Shown one piece after another: positions 1 to 5,361 of a stretch of DNA of 5,361 nt; position 1 is the first letter of the stretch; each line of letters starts with the position of its first letter. The translations under genes were made by a program, and so were the position numbers. The DNA comes from Pseudomonadota bacterium. Lineage in GTDB: Bacteria; Desulfobacterota; Desulfovibrionia; Desulfovibrionales; Desulfovibrionaceae. Below the pieces are notes generated by a model. It saw only the letters and a program-made list of their open reading frames with translations, searched no databases and had not been told where the DNA came from. Where the stretch lies: positions 1-5,361 of the forward strand of contig JAHJKV010000302.1 in NCBI GenBank assembly GCA_018822065.1. Direction: 5' to 3'.

Positions 1-116
1 CCGCTGGTCAAGGGCCCAAGGGGGGTGGCCAGGGCGCGATGCACGGTCTCGATCCCCAGGCCAGCCATGGCCCGGCCCAAAAAGTCCATCTGACAGTTCC
101 CGAACAGGTAGATCAT
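1..116 (-). CDS. N-terminal fragment of a GNCQ-motif protein, possibly WcbI-like (polysaccharide biosynthesis)
   Basis: Only the first 38 codons are inside the window; the 3' part lies off the left edge. The ATG at 116-114 is preceded by a good Shine-Dalgarno (GGAG, complement of 123-126) with 6 nt spacing, and the frame is open to the edge. The protein begins MIYLFGNCQMDFLGRAM: a short beta strand running directly into Gly-Asn-Cys-Gln. From family knowledge, a beta strand followed by GNCQ at the extreme N-terminus is typical of WcbI-type proteins, putative acyltransferases or hydrolases of capsule and surface polysaccharide synthesis, in which this loop is near the active site. No signal peptide or membrane segment is visible in the fragment. 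It lies 55 bp downstream of the Fic gene on the same strand and has its own ribosome site, so co-transcription is possible. The reading as a gene start is fairly secure; the family assignment rests on one short motif and is tentative. Confidence 0.6.
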   Translation of the reverse strand, partial: MIYLFGNCQMDFLGRAMAGLGIETVHRALATPLGPLTS

Positions 117-171
117 GCTGCTCTCCGGTAGTTGTTGCCTAGCGGAGGGATGGAGCAAGATGGGTGCCGGG

Positions 172-834
172 TTAGGAAAAGCGCCGGTACATGGCCTCGT
201 GGCAGGTTTTCAAAAATTCCATCATCTTACTCGCATCACCGCTTTCGTAGAACGCGAGCATCCCGGCGTTGTACTCGGTCAGCCGCTTGGCCGGCACCGA
301 GAGAGGCGCATAGCCGTTGGTCAGCAGGTGACCATTGAGCATCAGCAGGCCGGTTCGCTTGTTGCCATCGTAAAAAAACTGATTCCGGGCAAAGTCCAGG
401 TGCAGTCGGTACGCCTGGTCCCGGATGTCGGCGAGGGTCAGAATCGTCTGGATGGTGATTTCAAAGATTGCATCCAGCTCGCTGGCCCGGGGCGGTCGGT
501 ACTCGGTTCCGGCAATACTCACCTGGCCGGACCTGAACTGCCCAAGTTCCAGAGCATCTTCCCTGGCTATGATCGCCTGGAGGGAGCAGGCAACCTCTTT
601 CGTGACAGCAAAGGCTTCAGTCCTGACCAGATCGATAAGCTTTTCCCAGCCGAGAATCTGCTGTTTGAGCTTTGCCTCATCCGAAACCTTGTGCCCGCCA
701 ACAGTGACCCCCTGCACATAGGTCTGCACCTCCGGCAACGTGAAGGGCATGCCTTCAAGGCTTTGAACATCAAAGACAAGTTCGGCAAATACCTTTTGGG
801 CGATGAACAGGGATTTTGTCTTGTCTTGCTTCAT
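172..834 (-). CDS. Fic-domain protein with non-canonical motif (catalytic His replaced by Gln)
   Basis: A 220-residue Fic/DOC-fold protein. Fic enzymes usually transfer AMP or another phosphate-containing group to a target hydroxyl. The start chosen is ATG 834-832, preceded by AGGA (complement of 842-845) at 7 nt; an in-frame ATG at 897 would add 21 residues but has no ribosome site. Residues 21-47 (FDVQSLEGMPFTLPEVQ and on to VGG) match the N-terminal region of class II Fic proteins, where a [S/T]xxxE[G/N] helix inhibits the active site; Glu27-Gly28 are kept and the Ser/Thr is Val23. Residues 107-124 (AGTEYRPPR) look like the substrate-binding flap. The core motif at 152-163, QFFYDGNKRTGL, aligns with HxFx[D/E]GNxRxxR: Phe154, Asp156, Gly157, Asn158 and Arg160 are present, but the catalytic His is Gln152 and the last Arg is Leu163. 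His145 and Phe148, usual in the preceding helix, fix the alignment. No antitoxin gene is adjacent within the window. The fold is secure; whether it is an AMP-transferase is doubtful. Confidence 0.88.
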   Translation of the reverse strand: MKQDKTKSLFIAQKVFAELVFDVQSLEGMPFTLPEVQTYVQGVTVGGHKVSDEAKLKQQILGWEKLIDLVRTEAFAVTKEVACSLQAIIAREDALELGQFRSGQVSIAGTEYRPPRASELDAIFEITIQTILTLADIRDQAYRLHLDFARNQFFYDGNKRTGLLMLNGHLLTNGYAPLSVPAKRLTEYNAGMLAFYESGDASKMMEFLKTCHEAMYRRFS

Positions 835-1114
835 GGCGTCTTCCTGGCCTCGGCCTGAGCCGCAGGCATAATGCGTGTCGGATACTTCGGCATACATGGC
901 TCAGGAGGAAGGTATAGTCAATTTGTCCGCCGTTGAACAGGTATGGTGGTTTGACAGAAGCACCTGCTGGCTTCATCTGGACCGTAGCCTGGTGGGGCTG
1001 GGTTGTTTTTGCCTGGGCATATTGCCTTTAGTTCCCCTTCCTAGTAGGGATTATTACATTCGATTCATTGTTCGAAGACTATCCATGGGCCCAATTCCAC
1101 CTGGGAGGTCTCTT
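835..1114. other. Divergent intergenic region between fic-type gene and binding-protein gene
   Basis: This 280-bp stretch separates two divergent starts and should hold both promoters, but no convincing pair of boxes was found. On the plus strand there is a perfect TTGACA at 951-956, yet the sequence 16-18 nt further on (around 973-980) is a poor -10. A TATTAC at 1052-1057 would serve as a -10 but lacks a recognisable -35. On the minus strand, TATACC (complement of 911-916) is a weak -10 candidate for the Fic gene. The plus frame of the binding protein stays open back to 875, but the translated sequence there looks like no known domain and is probably non-coding. A strong AGGAGG (903-908) has no start codon at a useful distance. 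No operator, riboswitch or terminator was recognised. Confidence 0.5.
1104..1108 (+). promoter_or_regulatory. Ribosome binding site that selects a TTG start
   Basis: GGAGG, within GGGAGG at 1103-1108, lies 6 nt before the TTG at 1115-1117. The alternative in-frame ATG at 1085 has no comparable purine tract upstream, and starting there would put ten extra residues rich in Pro and Gly before the signal peptide. This site is the main reason for placing the start of the binding protein at 1115. Confidence 0.75.
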
Positions 1115-1885
1115 TTGAAAACGGTTGTTTCGCTTTTCCTGCTGCTGTCCCTTGCGCTGCCCTCCCTGGCGCAGGAGACAGCTGTTATCGGTGGCCACTT
1201 GAACCGTCCGCCCCTGGACTGGCAGGTGGGCGACACCAGCCTGACCGGAGCCGCGATAGAACTGATCACCCAGGTTCTCAATGATCTAGGCGTGCCTCTG
1301 GAAACCCAGGTCGCCCCCTGGGCCCGGATGCTGCACCAGTTGCAAACTGGTGACATTGATCTCGCAGTCGGGGTATATAAAAATGAAGACCGCCAGGTGT
1401 TTGCCTCGTTCACCGAGTCGTTTTTTCTCGACCGGGTGTCCGTTTTTGTCTGGCAGGACCGGTCGTTTCCGTTCAACAGCATGGACGACCTTGAGGGGAA
1501 GCGTTTTGGAGAAATTCTCGGGGCCACACGGGGCAAGGAGTTTGACCAATGGCTCATGGCAAACGCCACGGTCCAGTATGTTTCGGACCACCAGTCCACC
1601 TTCCGGATGCTGGAGGCGAACAGGATCGACTGTTTTGTCTTCAGTCACCTCCCGGGGCTGATCCGCATCAAACAGGCAGGCCTTGAGGGGCGCATTGTCC
1701 CCCTGGAGCAGGCCATCTCGGAAAAGCCCCTGTATTTCGCCATTTCCAAACAATCACCGCTCAAAGACAGGCTACCTGAAATCAACACGCTACTACGCAA
1801 ACGGCTAGCGCAGGGAGAGTGGGAAACACTCGTCGCAAAGCACACCGCCGCCTACATCGACACCCATCCCTCACCCCAGCAATAA
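1115..1885 (+). CDS. Periplasmic solute-binding protein, family 3 (amino-acid-type)
   Basis: A 256-residue exported protein, the usual size for family-3 extracellular solute-binding proteins (SBP_bac_3). These two-lobed periplasmic proteins capture amino acids or similar small polar molecules for ABC importers or for sensing. The TTG start at 1115 gives a textbook Sec signal peptide: Lys2, a hydrophobic core from Val4 to Leu15, and a likely cleavage after SLA at residues 17-19. There is no lipobox cysteine, so it should be soluble in the periplasm. Family hallmarks are the LTGAAIELI segment (43-51), which corresponds to the usual G-[YF]-[DE]-hydrophobic stretch, PWARML (68-73), the GDIDLAVG segment (79-86) and an Arg at 93 just before FASFTE, near where family members place a ligand-carboxylate-binding Arg. 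A second-lobe stretch, FGEILGATRGKEFDQWL, follows DLEGKRFG as expected. No permease or ATPase gene is next to it, so it is an orphan here and its ligand cannot be told. An ATG at 1085 is the main alternative start. Confidence 0.85.
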   Translation: MKTVVSLFLLLSLALPSLAQETAVIGGHLNRPPLDWQVGDTSLTGAAIELITQVLNDLGVPLETQVAPWARMLHQLQTGDIDLAVGVYKNEDRQVFASFTESFFLDRVSVFVWQDRSFPFNSMDDLEGKRFGEILGATRGKEFDQWLMANATVQYVSDHQSTFRMLEANRIDCFVFSHLPGLIRIKQAGLEGRIVPLEQAISEKPLYFAISKQSPLKDRLPEINTLLRKRLAQGEWETLVAKHTAAYIDTHPSPQQ

Positions 1886-1894
1886 CCGGGTTAT
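1882..1894. repeat. 13-bp palindrome holding both convergent stop codons
   Basis: ATAACC (1882-1887), a single G, then GGTTAT (1889-1894) form a perfect inverted repeat. The plus-strand TAA (1883-1885) of the binding protein and the minus-strand TAA (1893-1891) of the PLP enzyme sit in opposite arms, separated by 5 bp. With a one-base centre and no T-tract on either strand it is not a normal intrinsic terminator, and no other terminator is visible at this junction. The symmetry may simply follow from two TAA stops lying back to back. Confidence 0.6.
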
Positions 1895-3009
1895 CGCTCG
1901 GCCAGCATGTGTTCGATCTTCCCCGCTGCCTTCAGACCGTGGCCGGTAAAGACGGAGACGATGCACTCGTCTGGCGGGGCCGTGTCCAGATAGCGGAGGA
2001 GCCCGGCGACGACAGCGGCCGAGGTGGGTTCGATGCAATGGCCGCGGCGGCCCATGGACAACAGCGCGGTCGTGATCTCTTCATCTTCCACGGCGAGGAA
2101 CAGTCCGCCTGTTTCACGCACGGACTCGAGCATCTGCGCGCCGCGCACAGGCTCGGCAATGGCGATGCCCTCGGCCAGGGTGGATGTCGGGCGCAGAGGG
2201 GCGATATCGGCCAAGCCCTGCTCAAAGGCCTTGCACAGGGGAGCACAGCCCGCGCCCTGTACGGCCACCATCCGGGGCATGGCAGAGATCATCCCGGCCT
2301 GCAGCAATTCGGAAAAACCGATGTATGCGCCCAGGAGCAACGTGCCGTTGCCCGCTGGGAGCACCACGGTGTCCGGCGCGGTCCAGCCGAGCTGTTCCAC
2401 CACCTCAAAGGCCCAGGTCTTGGTGCCATGAAAGTAATACGGGTTGTAGGAGTGGCTGGCATAGTAGGAATGCTGGGCGGCTTCGAGCACCGCTGCCGCC
2501 GTGTCTTCCCTGGAGCCGGGCACCTTGGTCAGCCGTGCGCCGTAGAGTTCGATCTGGGCCAGCTTGCCCGGCGAAGTGGAGTCTGGAACGAAGATGCTGC
2601 AGTCGATCCCGGCGGCAGCGCAATAGGCGGCCACCGAGGCCCCGGCATTGCCCGAGGAATCCTCCACCACCCCGACCACACCCATTTCCCTGGCCTTGGA
2701 GATCATCAGGGCCGCTCCCCGATCCTTGTATGATCCCGTGGGGGAGGCCTGTTCGGCCTTGATCAACACCTCGCGACCAGACACTGGCACACGCAAAAGC
2801 GGGGTCATGCCCTCGCCCAGGGAAACCCGGTACGTTTCGGACACAGGCAGGGCCTCGCGATAGCGCCAGAGATCCGGCGGACGACGGGCGATGGCGTCCG
2901 GGTCGAACGACGGGCTGAAGTCGAGATCAAAAAGCCCGCCACATTCACACTCGAAAGCCAGGGTGTCGTGAGGCACCGTCTCCCCGCAACTGCGACAGAA
3001 GAGCTTCAT
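1891..3009 (-). CDS. thrC: Threonine-synthase-like PLP-dependent enzyme (fold type II)
   Basis: A 372-residue cytoplasmic enzyme of the threonine synthase / threonine dehydratase superfamily. Threonine synthase converts O-phosphohomoserine to threonine with pyridoxal phosphate. Features in order: an N-terminal zinc-ribbon-like CxxC...CxC (Cys5, Cys8, Cys21, Cys23), as in many archaeal-type threonine synthases; GEGMTPL (65-71); the PLP-lysine motif SPTGSYKDRG with Lys95; SSGNAG (118-123), which contacts the cofactor carboxylate; NPYYFHGTKTWAFE (189-202), similar to the threonine synthase GxKTxAFE segment; PAGNGT (218-223) for the cofactor phosphate; AEGIAIAEP; and a C-terminal TGHGLK, characteristic of threonine synthases though the usual following Asp is Ala. 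The start at 3009 overlaps the ridA stop as ATGA, indicating translational coupling; an ATG at 3030 would add seven residues that do not fit the family. Pairing with RidA leaves open threonine or serine dehydratase-type activity. The fold is certain; the exact substrate is moderately sure. Confidence 0.85.
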   Translation of the reverse strand: MKLFCRSCGETVPHDTLAFECECGGLFDLDFSPSFDPDAIARRPPDLWRYREALPVSETYRVSLGEGMTPLLRVPVSGREVLIKAEQASPTGSYKDRGAALMISKAREMGVVGVVEDSSGNAGASVAAYCAAAGIDCSIFVPDSTSPGKLAQIELYGARLTKVPGSREDTAAAVLEAAQHSYYASHSYNPYYFHGTKTWAFEVVEQLGWTAPDTVVLPAGNGTLLLGAYIGFSELLQAGMISAMPRMVAVQGAGCAPLCKAFEQGLADIAPLRPTSTLAEGIAIAEPVRGAQMLESVRETGGLFLAVEDEEITTALLSMGRRGHCIEPTSAAVVAGLLRYLDTAPPDECIVSVFTGHGLKAAGKIEHMLAER

Positions 3010-3395
3010 GGCTGCGGATTCTCGTTGCATGCTGCCACCACATCCATCTCCACGCCCAGACCGAAGTGCAGGTCCCGAGTGGGAACCACGGCCCGGGCCG
3101 GACGATGGGCACCGAAAAACTCGGCATAGACGCTGTTTACCTCATCCCAATATTTGATGTCGGAGACATAGACGGTGACCTTGATCACCTGCTCGACCGA
3201 CGACTCCGCCGCACGAAGCACAGCTTCGATATTCTGAAGCACCTGCCGCGTCTGCTCAGCCATGGAACCGCGTATCTTCTCTCCGATGGCGGTGATAGGC
3301 AGCATGCCCGAGACAAACACCAGGCCAGCGTGACGGACTGCCTGGGAATAATGCCCGGCTGGGGGAGGAACATTGCGGCTCGAAATGAAATCCAT
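3006..3395 (-). CDS. ridA: RidA family (YjgF/YER057c/UK114) enamine/imine deaminase
   Basis: A 129-residue protein, the standard length for the RidA family, whose members form trimers and hydrolyse reactive 2-aminoacrylate or 2-aminocrotonate imines released by PLP enzymes, giving a 2-keto acid and ammonia. Visible family features are PPPAGHYSQAV (10-20) with Tyr16, FVSGMLP (27-33), the long helix EQTRQVLQNIEAVL (47-60), VIKVTVYVSDI (70-80), PARAVV with Arg101 (equivalent to the substrate-carboxylate Arg105 of the Escherichia coli or Salmonella protein) and VEMDVVA with Glu116 (equivalent to Glu120). Both catalytic-site residues are therefore kept, which favours an active deaminase over the Arg-less subfamilies. 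The start at 3395 is forced by an in-frame TAA two codons upstream, but no clear Shine-Dalgarno precedes it; the 48-nt gap after glnD is pyrimidine-rich on this strand. The stop overlaps the downstream PLP-enzyme start by 4 bp, so RidA is probably made together with a source of its own substrate. Confidence 0.92.
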   Translation of the reverse strand: MDFISSRNVPPPAGHYSQAVRHAGLVFVSGMLPITAIGEKIRGSMAEQTRQVLQNIEAVLRAAESSVEQVIKVTVYVSDIKYWDEVNSVYAEFFGAHRPARAVVPTRDLHFGLGVEMDVVAACNENPQP

Positions 3396-3443
3396 GACTT
3401 ATATGACCATAAACGGACAAAAAAAGGAAGAGGACGATGAAAA

Positions 3444-5361
3444 TCAGGAGTGCTTGACCACTTTGAGCAGTTCAGCCTCCACCTGCCGGACCAGACCGGG
3501 ATCGTCGAGCTTGCGGCCATCGGACGCCAGGACATAGAAGACATCGGCGATGCGGCCCGCGTCAGTGGTGATCTTGGCCAGATGGATGCTCACGTACATG
3601 TTCGCCAGGGTCAGGGCGATGTCGTAGAGCAAACCGAGGCAGTCAGAGGCGGCTACCTCGATCAGGGTGTGGAAGTCCGAGGCTTGGTTGTTCACGCGCA
3701 CCACCGGGGGCAGCTTGGGGCCGGAGCCGGAACGATAGAGCGGCGACTTTCGCATCTCATCTAGCCGATATCCCAAAGAAAGTTTTCCAAGGAAGGCATA
3801 GCGGATGGCCCGACGAACCCGTTCGAACACCTCTTCGGGGAAGAGATTGTCGCCCGGGCCCTCGACGATGAAGACATCCACCACGGTGCCATCTTTCCAG
3901 GTGAAGAGATCGGCGGCCAGGATGTCGAGCTGGTGGAGAGCCAGGACTCCGGCCAAGGTGGCGAAGAGCCCTGGGCGGTCCTGGGTGGCGATGGAGACCT
4001 CGAAGGTATTGCCCACGCCGGTTTTCCGGGCCTCGATGGCCGAGATGCCGACGCCCTTGTTTTTGCCCGGCATGCGTACGGCGTCTTCGTCCAAGGCCAC
4101 CTGGAGCTGGCGGACCAGGGTCATGTGGCGGACCAGGTCGAGGGGGCCCAAGGCCTGGAAGGCGCGGGGGGGCATCTTGGCCAGACAGTCGTTCACATAG
4201 GCTTCGTCCAGGCTACCGCAGGCTTCGACCCTGGCGCGTTCGCGGGTGGCCCGCGCGGCCTGGGCCACCTCGGGCTCGGAAAGGGGTCCGGAGGTGAGCA
4301 GGTTTCGCGCCTTACGATAGAGCTCCTGGAAAAGCGAGCCGGTCCAGGCGGACCAGGCCCTGGGGCCAGTGGCCATGGAGTCGGCCACGGAGAGCAGGTA
4401 GAGCATGTCAAGCCGCTCCAGGGTCTCGGCAATCTCGGCCACGCCAGCCACCACGCGCTCGTCCGAGAGGTCGCCCCTGGTGGCGGTCTTGGGGATAAGC
4501 AGGTGGTGCTCCACCAGGAAGGCCGCATCGCGCACCGTGGCCTTGTCCAGCCCAAAGCCCGCCAGGGTCTCGCGCACCAGTTCGGCTCCGATGGCGGAGT
4601 GGTTCGGCCCTCCCTTGCCCAGGTCGTGAAAGAGCGCGGCCAGGAGCAGGCGATCCGGGTGGGCGACATTAGCAGCCAGGTCGCGGAAACGCTCGTCACG
4701 CCCGGAGAGCAGATCGGCCACCCGCCCCACAGTCTCGACGGTGTGCCGTCCCACGGGGTGGACATGGTAGTCGTCGAATTGCACCAGGTGTTCCACCTCG
4801 GAGAAGCGAGGCAGGAGCGCGGCCATCAGGCCGGTATCGACCATGGTCAAGGCCGCGTGCAGCCCAAAGGGGGCGCGGAACACATCGAGGAGGGCGGCCA
4901 GGGTTTCTGCTGAGCCCTCAAAGGTGTCGATGCCCGTGGAGATCGCCTCGCGGATGGCCCGGTTGGCGGCCAGCGAGAGGGGACGGCCCGTGGCTGCTGC
5001 CTGGGCAAAGAGCTCCAGCATCTCGGCGGGTCGCACCGGACCGGAGAGAATGAACCCAAGGCCCACGGCTGTGTCTTCCACGGCAGGGGAGAGCTTGCGG
5101 GTGCGCCAGAAACGCGGCGGGAAACATTCCTGCCAGAAAACGGCCCGGAGCATCTTGATCCGGGCCATGGCCTTGTGCAGGTCGGAGAGGAAATGTTCCA
5201 CGGCCATGCCGCGCGCCAGGGGATCGGCGTTCTTGTTCGCATAGCCGAGCAGCTCGGCCACCCGGGGCTGGAGGTCAAAATGAAGGGTATCGGTCTTGCG
5301 CCCGGCACTCAGGTGCAAGGCGGTGCGCGCCTTCAACACAAAGCGGTAGTCGGCGTCGAGG
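3444..5361 (-). CDS. glnD: PII uridylyltransferase / uridylyl-removing enzyme GlnD (5' part missing)
   Basis: The bifunctional nitrogen sensor that uridylylates PII proteins when glutamine is low and removes UMP when glutamine is high. 638 codons are visible and the frame is open through the right edge, so the N-terminal nucleotidyltransferase active site is largely outside; full GlnD is typically about 850-950 residues. Visible residues 1-30 (DADYRFVLKAR, then ALHLSAGRKTDTL) match the segment following that domain. Next is the HD domain: VQFDDYHVHPVGRHT with His206, ALFHDLGKGG with His245-Asp246, and SVADS with Asp327, the metal ligands for UMP removal. Two C-terminal ACT domains follow, at about 452-499 (SIATQDRPGLFATLAG) and 563-612 (VAASDCLGLLYDIA); they are the glutamine-sensing part. 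The second has Cys-Leu where ACT loops often have Arg-Pro. The gene ends TGA at 3446-3444, 48 bp before ridA on the same strand, so the three minus-strand genes may form one transcript. No frameshift or other break is seen. Confidence 0.93.
   Translation of the reverse strand, partial: LDADYRFVLKARTALHLSAGRKTDTLHFDLQPRVAELLGYANKNADPLARGMAVEHFLSDLHKAMARIKMLRAVFWQECFPPRFWRTRKLSPAVEDTAVGLGFILSGPVRPAEMLELFAQAAATGRPLSLAANRAIREAISTGIDTFEGSAETLAALLDVFRAPFGLHAALTMVDTGLMAALLPRFSEVEHLVQFDDYHVHPVGRHTVETVGRVADLLSGRDERFRDLAANVAHPDRLLLAALFHDLGKGGPNHSAIGAELVRETLAGFGLDKATVRDAAFLVEHHLLIPKTATRGDLSDERVVAGVAEIAETLERLDMLYLLSVADSMATGPRAWSAWTGSLFQELYRKARNLLTSGPLSEPEVAQAARATRERARVEACGSLDEAYVNDCLAKMPPRAFQALGPLDLVRHMTLVRQLQVALDEDAVRMPGKNKGVGISAIEARKTGVGNTFEVSIATQDRPGLFATLAGVLALHQLDILAADLFTWKDGTVVDVFIVEGPGDNLFPEEVFERVRRAIRYAFLGKLSLGYRLDEMRKSPLYRSGSGPKLPPVVRVNNQASDFHTLIEVAASDCLGLLYDIALTLANMYVSIHLAKITTDAGRIADVFYVLASDGRKLDDPGLVRQVEAELLKVVKHS

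Noticed and set aside
115..858. Plus-strand open frame (247 codons) opposite the Fic gene
   Set aside because: The minus strand encodes an unmistakable Fic domain with a ribosome site; the plus-strand translation shows no family features.
853..867. Small inverted repeat GCCTG-agccg-CAGGC upstream of the Fic gene
   Set aside because: A five-pair stem is common by chance in GC-rich DNA; there is no T-tract and no link to a known operator.
835..897. N-terminal extension of the Fic protein to ATG 897
   Set aside because: No Shine-Dalgarno precedes it, whereas the ATG at 834 has AGGA at 7 nt and gives a typical Fic N-terminus.
871..936. Short plus-strand frame beginning MRVGYFGIHGSGG, reminiscent of a glycosyltransferase N-terminus
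   Set aside because: Only 21 residues before a stop, no good ribosome site, and no continuation of such a domain in the other frames downstream.
1012..1026. Possible sigma-54 promoter (CTGGGCATATTGCC)
   Set aside because: The GG and GC elements are not separated by the required ten bases.
875..1114. N-terminal extension of the binding protein to ATG 875 or 896
   Set aside because: It would bury a perfect signal peptide 80 residues inside the protein; the TTG at 1115 has a strong ribosome site at the right distance.
1819..2733. Long plus-strand open frame (304 codons) opposite the PLP enzyme
   Set aside because: It lies antisense to a gene with clear PLP motifs, has low-complexity Gly/His/Arg-rich translation without a recognisable domain, and is expected from GC-rich codon use on the other strand.
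3933..4913. Long plus-strand open frame (326 codons) opposite glnD
   Set aside because: It is antisense to the HD and ACT part of glnD; the translation is Gly/Gln/His-rich with no domain, a typical mirror of GC-rich coding sequence.

Overview
The window looks like chromosomal DNA from a GC-rich Gram-negative bacterium. The gene set (GlnD-type PII uridylyltransferase, a RidA protein, a threonine-synthase-like enzyme and an exported family-3 solute-binding protein) and the codon style suggest a proteobacterium, perhaps a Desulfovibrio-type deltaproteobacterium. That placement is an inference from general familiarity, not from a search.

Layout. On the right, three minus-strand genes run from the right edge leftwards: glnD (3444 to beyond 5361, 5' end cut by the window), ridA (3006-3395) and a fold-type II PLP enzyme resembling threonine synthase (1891-3009). 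ridA and the PLP gene overlap by 4 bp (ATGA) and glnD ends 48 bp before ridA, so the three could be one transcript. On the plus strand, a periplasmic amino-acid-type binding protein (1115-1885) converges on the PLP gene with only 5 bp between the two stop codons. A 280-bp non-coding stretch (835-1114) separates it from a divergent minus-strand Fic-domain gene (172-834). Downstream of that, 55 bp away, is the start of another minus-strand gene (1-116, 3' end off the window) whose N-terminus carries a GNCQ motif like that of WcbI-type polysaccharide proteins.

How the genes fit together. The right-hand cluster is nitrogen and amino-acid metabolism: GlnD senses glutamine and modifies PII, the PLP enzyme probably makes threonine (or acts on a related hydroxy-amino acid), and RidA would clear the reactive enamine/imine by-products such PLP enzymes release. 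The binding protein has no permease or ATPase gene beside it here. The left part (Fic and GNCQ genes) looks more like accessory content.

The most notable observation is that the Fic protein keeps the whole Fic fold signature, including an apparent N-terminal inhibitory Glu, but has Gln in place of the catalytic His and Leu in place of the last motif Arg. No CRISPR array, tRNA, rRNA or insertion sequence was seen.
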